Program-made: the position numbers and the translations under genes
Shown here: one piece after another, positions 22,901-33,019 of the stretch
How the letters are laid out: the number at the start of each line of letters is the position of its first letter
Position numbering within the stretch: position 1 is the stretch's first letter
Assembly (NCBI GenBank): GCA_016490735.1
Contig: JAEMWC010000390.1
Span: 132,501-196,500, forward strand
Direction: 5' to 3'
Source of the DNA: Pachyseris speciosa
Lineage: Eukaryota; Cnidaria; Anthozoa; Scleractinia; Pachyseridae
DNA: 64,000 bases
Notes under the pieces: generated by a model
The model's database searches: none
What the model saw: the letters and a program-made list of their open reading frames with translations, nothing else
What the model was told of the DNA's origin: nothing

Positions 22901-25900
22901 GTATACGAAGCATATTTTTGTTGGACTTTCTTAACCTTTGATCTTATCCTCCCGTTTTAGTTTTCATATCCTCTTGTTTTCATTCCTTTAATATGATATT
23001 ATTGTAGCTTGTATCGTGAGTGTACTGATAATTACTGGTAATGCTGAATGGATTTAAGTTGTTGTACCGCGGAGTGCAGTATTATTGTAGCTCCGCCCAC
23101 CACGATTAGCCTCTGCTATTTGTGGGCGGAGATGGACTACAACGTTTTGTGTTTGTATTTGTCTGATTGCCTGTTTTGATTTATTTATTGTGACTTATTA
23201 TGATTTTATTCAAAAAAAAAAAAAAAAAAAAAAAAGAGATGATGTGGGACGTGAAGACTTTTCCAACGGTAAACTTGCGAAATTTCGCATCAGTGAATTT
23301 CCAAAGCAGTAAGAGTGAAGATATTTTCTTTACGTCCCCGCGTCCCAGCGTCTTCGATTTTACGTCCCCATGTTCCACATCTCGCGTCCCCACGTCCCAC
23401 ATCTCATGTCCCCGCGTTAAGCGTCCCTGCCTCCCCGTCCCCAAGTCCCCGTCCCACTTTTAGATAGAGTCCGTCCGTACCCCCCTAGATTACATTAATG
23501 AGCTGATTATTTGAACATTGAACTCGTTAGTCGTTTCGAATGATGCAATCATTTATGAAATATTCGAATCAAACTTCGATTGAAAAACGCGTTCCCCAAC
23601 GAATCTTTATTTCTTTCATCGCTTTTAACTCATTTTCTACGAGCGATTTGGTCGCCTTTTTTGTAATTTCCGTAGGGTAGGAGTTCAAAATGACCTGTCT
23701 ACTCCATATAAGGGGTTACTACGGAGATTTCGCTTGTCCACAGCACCGAAGGCTCTATCTTTGTTGTCACGCTCGTCACGCTGGCTGTCGTTTATTTCTA
23801 AACGATCACTACAGTTACAATTCGTTGCGTATTTGATTTCGAGCCATTTTCCACCTCAGAAGCCCCCTTCCTGGCATCATAAAGCTGGGTTGAAGGGTAG
23901 AGGCAATCCTTTGAAGGAAAACAGAGGTGAGAAGTAGGCCGCTGAAAGTATGCGAGCGAGTGATGGCCATTTTAGCCGTTTTGAGAGTGGATTCCGGGAC
24001 CTGGCATAACAATTTTGGCGAGTTTTGACTTGTAAATGATGCAATCAGTGCAACATTTTGTCAGCTGGACCAGGTGGCTCGACACAGTTCTAAAAAATAT
24101 CTAAAATGAAAATTGGCGGACTTCCATGTCATCGTTACACAAGAAATATCCAGAATTCCACTGGGTCACAGACACGAAAATTACAGACGGTGAGAGCAAC
24201 TGAAATGAAATAGCGTTGTCCACGACGTGTTCAAGAAGTGAGCAGGAAAATGTGGAACAGATTGCAAGAACTGGAGTCAAAACTTGAAGACAAAGCCGCG
24301 TATTTTTAGTGCGGTTTAAGGGCGTTTTGGGGTTTTGCAACAGAACAAATGCTCATATTAGATGAAAATTGGGACTTTTGGTCAGTTTACTGGGTGCTAA
24401 ACACAGCTCACTGATAGCGTACAGCGTTGTAAACAACCAAAAATATTGACGAGAAAACTTTCTAGAACTTCGCCTGAAATCCTTTTATCACGAATAAGAC
24501 TTGTACAAGCTCTATGGGATGCAGAAAGCAAAAACAGTTTTCGATAATAACATTTACAGTATAGTTGTTCACCTATCACTTCAGTGCGTTGAATCTTTCT
24601 CACCATTTGCAGGACGTGATTGGATCTATTGTGAAGTATCTCAAGCAGCTGCCATGGAAAGTCCTGGATGGCGTGTCACAGGAGGAGCCCTTGGAGCTCG
24701 CTCGGAGAATCTTCGCTGATCCGATCCTCAGCAACTTTCTCATACACTCATCACGCCTACCTGTGTTTTCTAAAGAGTTGGCAAAGTTGTTCAAAAGTGA
24801 CCTAGACACGCTTGCAATTATAAAACAATTGAAGTTTTTCTACAACCAACCAACTGTTGCAGTGCTGCAGCAGTTAGCCATGCTTGTAGCAAGGTATGTT
24901 ATTCTTTTTTATTCCTTTCATCACGCAAGGGCAGTCTATTTTCTTTTTTGGGATCGGTCACACTTTATTGATAATCCTGTTACGCAATGAAATTCCATTT
25001 CTGACGATACCACCTAAGATCGAGCTATTTTTATCGCAAACTTTTTCGCTGCGATTTCTTATTGTTTGCTATTAATCTAACGAGTAACCAGAGGGTCAGG
25101 ATAGCGATTACGTCAATTGCTTTTTCTATAAGATTGTGACTACAACACCACACGAGGACTACGAGTAACACACGAGTAACATACCAGTACATACGAGTAC
25201 ATACGAGTACATACTAGTGACATACGGGTACATACAGATACATACGAGTAACATACAAGTAACATATGAATACATACGAGTAACACACAGGCAACATACG
25301 AATACATACAAGTAACACACAGGTAACATACGGTCAAATGTGGGTAATACGCATGAAATCTACAAAGTAAAAAACAAGAAATTGGATATTTCTCCGAAAT
25401 TTTTGTGATCTGTGTGATGGGGGAAGGGGCGAGGGGCGTATTACCCACATTTGACCGTATGTTACATGCGTGTTGCTCGTATGTATTTGTTTGTTACTTG
25501 TATGTTACTCGTATATATCTGTATGTACCCGTATGTCACTCGTATGTACTGGTATGTTACTCGTGTGTTACTCGTAGTACTTGTGTGGTGTTTTAATCAC
25601 GATCTTTCTATATCCTCTCATAACGTGACAGATGCTCTCTTGATTCCAACAAACTCAAATTGGAACAATCTATCTTACAAACGTACGTGAGCATAAGTAG
25701 GGATGACCTAGTGGCAAGCGCACTTAGGCCTGTCCCGATCGCGCTGGGCACTTTTTTTTTTTTTGGCACTTTTTCGAATTTGGAGCACTATTTTAGGTTT
25801 CCAGCACTCTTGACCACTTAATTGACTTTTAAGCAGAATTTGAGCATTTTTTCGCTTTTTGGGAACATTTCAGCACATTTTTCACAATTTTTCATATGTT

Positions 25901-28900
25901 TAATGCAATATTTTGTCTTTGAAATGTTCTCAGAATAATTCCACCTTGTCGCCTGACTGGCTGACTGTTGTCATGGTAATGCACGAGCTATGGTCTTTTT
26001 AAAGTGCACCTGAATCGAAAATTAACGACCATTTTTTTTTACGTTTTTATAAAGCTCATAATACTCATATTTCATTTTCAGTCGTTTCCCTCCTTTTTGT
26101 CACAAGGATTCACTATTTGTAGGGATTTCGAAATTCCCGCCGTAGCTTAAAATATGAGATGCTTTGCTTGCGGCCAAAAGGTCTCTGTGACGTCATTCGT
26201 GTGTAATGTTCAAGCGTAAAACATGGCTGAAAAGGCGAAAAAGCTTAAACCTGGAATGTTTTCCGCAGCTGGCGGCCCTGGTAGTGAATCTTCGTAGCTC
26301 TCAGACATTTTTGTTCCACGGAGCTCACAAAAACAGATTGACGCACTCGACTGAGTACACACTAATGACGTCACGACTATTCATCAGATCCCAGGTTTTT
26401 GTCTAGAATTTTAGTGAGAAAGGCCCAACTTTCGCCGCGAGACAAGACAAGACAAGAAAAGACATGCAACTTTATTATATTTAGTTTTCAAAGAATACAT
26501 CTATAAAAGACCTGACACCGCAGGTAGCGAAAGCTAATCGAGGCGGGCCAGGAGAAAGAAGACTAAATGAAATCTGGTAAGCTCAATTCAAGAGAAAAAG
26601 AGACGTATTACAGAAGAAGCTTAAGTTTGATAACAAGTTCCTGCTACTTTAAGTAAATTATTTTTCCCTCAAAATGTTTCTTAAAACGCCAATTTTCATA
26701 AAGGAGAAAAAAAACTGGCTTTGAAATTTCGATTCATGTGCACTTAAACATTGGGAACAGTCGATTTTGATTGGTTCGTGACTTCGTGTTTCTCATAACT
26801 TTTAGCGCTCTTTTCTCTTAATGTAGCTATACTGCTGATTGCTTACAGTACAGTTCTGTGATGCTGTGTGCTTTAGAATCTATGCTTGACTGGTCATAAA
26901 GAGTTTTTGTGCGACAAACGTTGTTTTACTTTATGGTCACCTCAGTATTAGAAAATCGAGAGTTAACATTTTGATAAAACTAGCAAAAAGTATGAACATC
27001 TGCTAAGAAATGGTCAAAAACCGCGAGCAACTTTCGTGCACTATTTCTAACTTTCAAGCACTTTTCATAAAAATAGAGCACTATTTGAGCATTTTTTGCC
27101 ATATTTTGAGCACTTTTTGGCGATTTTTCCAGCGTAACCTGGGCAAGCCTAATCGCACTCGCCTCTTCCACAATCCCCTCCGGACCCCACCTCCACCAAT
27201 GTTTCCCTTCCTTCAGATGATCGGAAAAGTAAGATATTCCAGAGACGGATATACACCACGAAGGACACCGTTTACAATACCCCTTAAATACGAATGTGAT
27301 TAAGGATCCAAGAGCCGCCGGTTCGCCAGACTGCCAAGTGTCGACCACGTCCAACAAAAAGGTTTATTTTAATTGCCGTTTCAATAAGAAGAGGCGAAAC
27401 TCTGTTTGTTCCGCTTTAAGAGCATCTCGAAAAGTTTATAATCAAGTTATCCTTACACAGGTCGCCCCATGGAAACGATGCCAAGGCAATCCACAAATGG
27501 GATACAGTCGTGAAGATGTTTGCAGAGTGTAGATTAGGTGGCATTCCTGTTCGTCGTCTACTCGAAGAAATTAACGGTCCAGCTTGCTACGAGGAGAACG
27601 CAGAGTGCTTGCAGGAGACGGATCCCCACGCAGTGTACCCCACGTCTATTTATCGCATCTGTGATGGATACATACTGGCAAAACCAGATGCATCTATGAT
27701 TGAAGGCATTTTCAGTCTGACTCTGACTACGACCATTAAGATTGTCAATGGTGTGCTGAACCCTGCCAGTCCTGAACTGAAAAATGTCTACCAGCCCTTG
27801 GGAAGGTAGGTGAAGTCTTAAGGTAATAGAAGTTTGTCTACCCTATTACCAAGCTTACTGCCAGGGTGCTGGGGACGTGACCTGTTTAACCTATAGGTAC
27901 AGACGAATATAAAAACCTTATTGAAAGCGTCGGGTAAAGAGGAATATTACAAAGGTTGTCCTCTCCTCCCCCTTCCCTCTTCCCACTCTTTCTCTTTACT
28001 CCGGGTAAAAGTGGTTCCGCGTAAGCAGACATGGTGGCGATTAATTTCGATTAAAACTTCACAAAACAAAAGGTTAAACAGCTCAAAACGATGAATCTGC
28101 AATTGTGTTGTACATTTTGCGCCACAATTTTTTCCCCTCATTTGTTTTAACCATTGATGTGAAATGACCTGCAAGGAGAATTTTGACATATGTCGTGTTA
28201 CGATTAATGTAGTCAGATATCGCCTACAGGGACGTTTTAAAATTGGTTTCGAAGTGATATGCTGAAAACAGATTGCTTTCTTAATCGCATAAGTTTGGAA
28301 AACATTTCATGAATATTCCAGCCTCAAATCCTTTGAAAAATTCCCACTGCTTGGCCCAGCTGCAATGTTTGTCTTTAGTAGGAAAAAAAATTTGTACACC
28401 TTAGTGTAAAATTATGGGGAGCTAATGAAAGAACAGGGCAACTGGTTTTAAACATAGAGAGAGCCTCTCTATCTAGGCATTATCGCCTGTTAGCTACTTA
28501 TTAGCCGAATAAAACTTACCTGCGTACATAACGATATGCGCTTGTATGTTAGTTCCAACAACGTCAAAATTGAATTCGAGATCACATCGAGATCGAGATT
28601 TAAACGCTTTATCGATTTCAATAGTTTCTTTTAAAAAAAGGGACATCAATGAAATTGGCGACAGGATTGAAATAAATGAACAAGAAGAATCAGAATGTAT
28701 ACGAGATAAGACTTCAATAAAAACAGCTTGCTTGTTAATTAGTGGTGTGCCAACACTATCAGGTCACATCATCAAATTAAGCAATCAAACTAGCAAAGTA
28801 ACAAAGCGGATCTAACATTCCTGTTAGAACCAGAGAAGAGTTTACTATGACCAATGATGTTAGTAAATTCATTGTGATTTGCCGAATTCGTTTTTGTTTC

Positions 28901-30708
28901 TCTCAGATGCGTGTCCGTTATTGACGATAAAGTAGAAAAAATCTACGGTGATGCCATTCAGAACTACTTTGACCAACACAAAATCGAACTGAACAAGCTG
29001 GTTTCCTCTGGCAATGAAGTTGACAAGGATATTTCCACCGTGGAAAATATCCTGGTGTCTCTGAGAAAACTTGGTGTTGCTAGAAACGAGCCGGTGCTCG
29101 TGGTGGGTGGAGGCGTGATAGCAGACGTCGTGGTTTTGCCACGGCGTTGTACCACCGTGAGACGCCATACGTGATGCTCTGCACGAGCATCGTGGCTGGA
29201 GTAGACGCCGGACCGTCCCCGCGGACCTGCTGCGACGGTTTTGGGGATAAGAATGTGTACGGCGCCTACCACCCGCCCATCCTTACGATCACCGACAGGT
29301 CGTTCTTCCGTACACTTCACCATGGCTGGCTCCGACATGGCATCGCTGAGATCATCAAAATGGCTGTGGTTAAGGACGAAGAACTTTTTAGTTTGTTGGA
29401 GCAAGCGTCTTGCGATATTATCAGCACCAAGTTTGGCACTGAGATGGAAGACTTTGGTGGCGATCGCGAGGCTTTTGAGGCTCTTTGCGACTATGTGATT
29501 GGGAGAGCTCTTGAATGGTACGTATAAAAGCGAAAACGAAAGCAAGCAAGGTTTGTAGTACGGAATGTCTTTCGACCTTGGGAGTTGCAGAATCGAAACC
29601 AAACAGTCTCTTGTAAAGTCAAACATTTTCGTTGTTAAGATAGTTTTTTCTACTTATAGCAAACATATTTTCCCATTTTCGCCTAAACATTTTCCTTTTT
29701 ATGTGTCACACAAGCTATGTAAGGTTAGCAATACTAGCAGTCATATGGACCCACGACCGTGCTGTGGCAGGAATGGGCCTATTCTCGATTTTACGGCACA
29801 AACTGTTTTGCATTCAACTTTTCAAAGAGTTTTTGCATTGCTAAAACAAATTTTTGTCTCTAGGTGCAGTCTAAACTGCTACTTCCTGGTCTTTACTGAC
29901 ATTATTTCTATTTTTTAGGTACGTGAGATCAGAGTACGGCAACCTATGGGAAACTCACCAATGCCGTCCCCACGCCTATGGCCACACCTGGAGCATTGGA
30001 TATGAAATCCCCTCCGGTATGCTTCACGGCCACGCTGTATCCACTGGGATGGGTCTTGGTGCTTATCTATCCTTTTGTAAAGGCTGGATAACTGAGGAAG
30101 AGATGGGGCGCATCTTGAAGCTGCTGAGCGATCTTGAGTTGTCATTGTGGCACCCCATCATGGGAGATGCGCAGCGCCTCTTCGACGCCCAAGAGAGAGC
30201 CGTTAAGAAGCGTGGAGGGAACCTCGTAGCCCCTGTTCCCAAGGGCATAGGAAATTGTGCCTATATAAACGACTTACCCTTTGAGCTCCTCGTCAAACGG
30301 CTTCAAGAGTACCATTCCATTTGCCAAGAGTACCCTAGAGAGGGCTTGGGAGTGGAGGCACATTGCAGGGACGTCGGATTGGAGGATCCATCAACTGGGC
30401 GCACCATCAATGAGGAACTAGCAGAGGATTGTGGGAATAGTCTTCATGGCGACGATAAACGGGCAAAATTAGACGGCCCTTCGCAGGTCTCGCAGGTGAG
30501 AGGGTCCGTGCAGGAAGATTTGACGAACGGCTACCATCCCTGTGAGAGAGCTGATGATACACCAAGCCCACCGCCCTTCGAGAACGACCAGCTGTGCTAT
30601 GAAGGTAAAGTAATTAAAGAAGGACATCATTGCGAGAGGTCTATTTTTCTTCTCTTTACTTGCGTAACGTGCACTGGACAAAAAGTGCACGGAGGTCACA
30701 ACGCTTGA
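16915..30708 (+). CDS. DHQ-synthase-like sugar-phosphate cyclase (2-demethyl-4-deoxygadusol synthase type), frame broken in exon 4
   Basis: First enzyme of MAA/gadusol synthesis: it would cyclise sedoheptulose 7-phosphate with NAD+ and Zn2+. Coding exons: 16915-17031, 24613-24893, 27461-27805, 28907-29517 and 29919-30708, all with GT/AG borders and matching phases. The start MSLLQKIKND follows CCAACATGAG; no better ATG is in frame. The first ~235 residues (exons 1-3) precede the cyclase domain. The NAD-binding GGGVIADV lies in exon 4, followed by VDAGPSPRTCCDGFG and AEIIKMAV. In exon 5 HAYGHTW and MLHGHAV supply the two zinc histidines, AEIIK the glutamate. A one-base deficit near 29131-29137 throws the reading into a stop at 29172-29174; downstream the second frame resumes as FATALYHRETPYV. 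With one base restored it would be 714 residues. The tail after about residue 610 is polar and low in complexity. The adjacent O-methyltransferase, not a fish-type MT-Ox, favours DDG synthase over EEVS. Confidence 0.88.
17140..17442 (+). repeat. partial copy of the intron-1 TIR element
   Basis: About 300 bp that repeats at a 312-bp offset in the following element (TCCACATTTGGGAATCGTAAC at 17151 and 17463; TTATCAAACTTT near 17403 and 17717). It looks like a tandem duplication of the left part of the neighbouring element. Confidence 0.7.
17541..18466 (+). mobile_element. non-autonomous TIR element in DHQS intron 1
   Basis: The left end AGGCCTGTCCCGATT and the right end AATCGGGACAGGCCT form terminal inverted repeats. 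The interior is AT-rich and non-coding. A longer copy in the opposite orientation lies in intron 2 at 25726-27150, so the two flank exon 2 of the DHQS-like gene. The superfamily is not assigned. Confidence 0.75.
19416..20411. mobile_element. MITE with ~200-bp terminal inverted repeats, carrying a nested MITE
   Basis: Bases 19416-19612 are complementary to 20203-20411 through most of their length; the sharpest word is GAGGCTGCGTCCCCCAAAAC against GTTTTGGGGGACGCAGCCTC. A second TIR pair nests inside at 19660-20108 (GAGACCTTAAG / CTTAAGGTCTC). Open frames over it, such as the 170-codon one on minus at 19052-19564, show no known domain. Confidence 0.8.
20455..20890 (+). repeat. dispersed repeat, copy in DHQS intron 1
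   Basis: Inverted relative to 45430-46500. Shared words include AAGCATGTCACTTACATGAA (20562) against the complement near 46345-46370, and TCTCAGGGC with GATATCCC near 20830 against 45450. Origin unknown; no coding capacity seen. Confidence 0.65.
21215..21430 (-). mobile_element. tRNA-derived SINE with Meta-like central domain
   Basis: On the minus strand, GGGTTCGATTCCCGG (a B box) at 21368-21382 is followed by a conserved body reading GAGTTTGTGGTGGTTCTCGA and TTTTTCCCCGGGTACTCCGG. That body resembles the central domain of broadly distributed animal SINEs, recalled rather than searched. The poly(T) in it and the A-box end are eroded. Confidence 0.6.
21712..23463. mobile_element. element bounded by GGGGACG-rich inverted ends
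   Basis: The left end GAACGGGGACTTGGGGACGG and the right end CCGTCCCCAAGTCCCCGTCC are inverted. Each runs into its own GGGGACG-type minisatellite (21720-21785; 23330-23455). The interior contains a foldback (22153-22322) and a poly(A) tract at 23211-23235; nothing coding was recognised. Confidence 0.6.
22153..22322. repeat. foldback element
   Basis: The arms share GGTCCGTACTGTAAGTTAC (22190) and its complement GTAACTTACAGTACGGACC (22279), extended by CTTACTAAC / GTTAGTAAG. It is non-coding. Confidence 0.85.
25132..25602. repeat. palindromic minisatellite (GAGTAACATAC units)
   Basis: The left arm (25132-25350) is built of ACATACGAGTA / ACACGAGTA words. The right arm (25433-25602) is its complement, including GGTCAAATGTGGGTAATACG against CGTATTACCCACATTTGACC. 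A spacer of about 85 bp separates them. Open frames in both directions are Tyr/Val/Cys-rich artefacts. Confidence 0.85.
25726..27150 (-). mobile_element. TIR element in DHQS intron 2, inverted copy of the intron-1 element
   Basis: It starts AGGCCTGTCCCGATC. Bases 25726-26000 are complementary to 17940-18466, and 26830-27150 to 17565-17850. The middle (26010-26800) is absent from the intron-1 copy and includes a (GACAA)n stretch at 26441-26462. The right end has decayed. Confidence 0.7.
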
Positions 30709-31388
30709 GCATGAAGCATTTATTTCCGCATGATTTCTACATCAGTTTCTCCGAGAGGACAGGATCTAAGGAAAATGTGCAATTACTCCAGCTATAGTAT
30801 AATTAGTAATCTTACAGATTTCACTTAGCCATTGATATCGTGGCGATGGCAATGTTGCAGAAATTTCATACTTAAACTTAAAGGGCAAAGCTCTTCGGGT
30901 ATCTTGGCGCCTCCGTGTGCAAGAGATTTTCAATCTAAAGTATTCCGTCTTTCGCCGCTTAGTTCGTCGAGCGCGAGGCTAAAACAAAACCAGCGCGAGA
31001 AAAAATGGCTTCGCGAAATTGTTCACGTCCAGATCAGTTTCGCGCGGCCGTTTTTTCTCGCACCGGTTTTGTTTTAGTCTCACGCTCGAAAAACTAAGCG
31101 GCGAAAGAGGAATTTCTCATAGTCTAATCTAACAGGGTGGCAACGACATCTTGTCTCTACAACTTGAAAGTTTACTGCGCGTGGAGTTGGTGTTGTCAGG
31201 TGGGTTCAAAAACCCAATCCATTTTACCTATATCCTACGAGTACGACCAAATGAAATCATTGATTGCGCTACTATAGTCGTTACCATAAACGGCCTTCAA
31301 GTGTTAATGCTAAAAGAAAATGATTCACCATTATTTCTTTGAAAAAACGTATGCCTATATTTTAGCTAAAGAGATTGCTCATTGATCT
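30709..31388 (+). promoter_or_regulatory. intergenic region between the two MAA genes
   Basis: A 680-bp spacer. It holds the foldback at 30949-31107 and otherwise no coding sequence. No AATAAA is visible soon after the cyclase stop. It must carry any separate O-methyltransferase promoter. Confidence 0.4.
30949..31107. repeat. foldback MITE between DHQS-like and O-MT genes
   Basis: The arms begin CTTTCGCCGCTTAGTTCGTC and end with its near-complement, and share GCTAAAACAAAACC / GGTTTTGTTTTAG, about 60 bp each around a 45-bp loop. Confidence 0.85.
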
Positions 31389-33019
31389 ATGTCGTATAAC
31401 TATGAAGGTGTCGTAGACTACGCTGTAAAGATGACACAAGTTCCAAGTGAAGACATCCAGAAGATCGCCCTTGTTACAAAGGAGGAACAGATGTTCACAC
31501 CCTGCATGGTCGGGCAACTGGAAGCACAGTTTTTAAAGATGATGGCCCAGCTCTCCAACGCTAAAAGGGTCCTTGATGTTGGTACGTTTACAGGGATGTC
31601 CGCCATGGCCTTCGCCGAAGGGTTACCAGCAAGTGGTGAGGTGGTCACCCTTGAATTTGACCCTAAGGTCGCCTTAGTTGCTGATCGTCTGTTCCGTGGT
31701 TCCGCTCAAGCTCACAAGTTGACTCTCAAGGTTCGTTGCTTGAAAAAGTTATGTTTTGAAATAGGAGTCTTTCAGATTACCTTCATATAGCTAGAATCTG
31801 AGCCAATTCCAGTTCATTGTCGTTGTGTTTAAATTATGACTTTCATTTATCCATCGTCATTTATCTCGCATCCATTGCTTCATGTCGATCACCGGCAGAT
31901 GCATCCAACAATCCATTAGCCTGCGTAGCAACGGGATTTTAGAAATTTTGGCCGAGCGAAAAATGGGGCGAGGGCAAAACATCAAAAATCCTTTTGCTCG
32001 GTCTTTCTTTGCTTGGAAACCACACGGAAAAGCTTGCTACGGAGGCCAACAATCCATACAATGTATACATCTCTCTCGCGTTGACGCATTTATTCTCACG
32101 TACGTGCTATACTTTTCTTATTGCTTCATTCGTGCTTTTGTGTGTATGCGTTTCTTAAGAGTTGATCCAGAAAACGGCCGGAGCAGAAATTTGGATTATG
32201 ATTGCAGACGTAAGAGTCCTCTTGAAACCAAAAAATCAAACTTGTATCTCTAACTGTCTCTGTCTGGCTCATGACTCCGCCTTTCAACGACCATTTAACA
32301 GTCAAGGAAGTATTCCATTGCTTTTGTGAAAACGATACCTACAGCTTTGTTTTAAACCACAGCTACGTCGGAGATTTGGGTCTAATATCAGTGAAGGTAT
32401 TGAGTGATTCACTTTGGCCGCAAGTTTAATAATGCCGCCGTCCGTCAGTCCGTCAGTCAGCCAGCCAGGCAGTCAGCCAATCAGCAAGTCCGCCAGTTAG
32501 CCAGCCTATCCACCAGGCAGTCATTCGGTCAGTCAGTCAGTCAGTTAGTCAGTCATGATCAGTCGGTCAGTCACTGAGTCTGTCAGACAGTCAGTAAGGC
32601 AGTCATTCTCTCAGTCACTTTATTCAGTCAGTGAGTGAATCACCAAGTGACCCATTTCCTATTTTGTTTAAGTTTCCCGTCATTTATCTATTTTTATCCT
32701 TTTAAATTAACAGGTTGGAGACGCGGTTAACGTTATGCGTGAACTTAAAACCGAGGGCGAGAAGTTCGACATTGTGTTCTTAGACGCCACTAAGGAACAA
32801 TACATCTCTTACTACAAACTTGCTCTGGAGATTCTCACACCTTCCGGTTTTATTATGGCGGACAACTCGTTGTGTGCGCTACTTTACAATGAAGGTGATT
32901 CCAGAAGGCAAGCCTTGCACGACTTCAACCAAACGGTTAAGAATGATATAAGAGTGGAACAAGTAGTGGTGCCACTCAGAGAAGGCGTGTCCATCATCAG
33001 GCCAATACGACTTGAATAA
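31389..33019 (+). CDS. class I SAM-dependent O-methyltransferase of the MAA pathway (MysB-like)
   Basis: It would methylate demethyl-4-deoxygadusol to 4-deoxygadusol in the cytosol. There are two coding exons, 31389-31730 and 32714-33019 (phase 0), giving 215 residues. The start MSYNYEGVVDYAV is preceded by an in-frame TGA at 31383-31385, which excludes a fused reading from the upstream gene. Visible motifs: FTPCMVGQLEAQFL (36-49), SAM motif I RVLDVGTFTG (60-69), VVTLEFDP with the acidic ribose-binding residue (about 86-93), and IVFLDATKEQY with the metal-binding Asp (138). FIMADNSL near 163-170 has the Asp-Asn pair usual in catechol/caffeoyl-CoA-type enzymes. The donor GTTCGT is unusual, but the join LTLK/VGDAV keeps the family pattern. 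It is intact and somewhat shorter than cyanobacterial MysB. Its position after the cyclase on the same strand supports a shared pathway. Confidence 0.92.
32432..32645. repeat. (CAGT)n-like minisatellite in the O-MT intron
   Basis: Imperfect GTCAGTCAGTCAGCCAG repeats over about 210 bp, ending about 70 bp before exon 2 of the methyltransferase. Confidence 0.9.

Noticed and set aside
25140..25690. Tyr/Val/Cys-rich ORFs in both directions
   Set aside because: By-products of the palindromic minisatellite.
26206..26406. Short ORF MAEKAKKLKPGMFSAAGG at 26223 with a good start context
   Set aside because: It stops after 24 codons and lies inside a TIR element. It may be the remnant of a transposase start, but there is too little to call.
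28964..29626. 220-codon minus-strand ORF over cyclase exon 4
   Set aside because: Shadow of the coding exon; it has no domain of its own.
29923..31730. Cyclase/O-methyltransferase fusion gene
   Set aside because: A possible donor exists at 30606 (GAAG|GTAAAG), but an in-frame TGA at 31383-31385 just before the methyltransferase ATG, with no acceptor between them, argues for separate genes.
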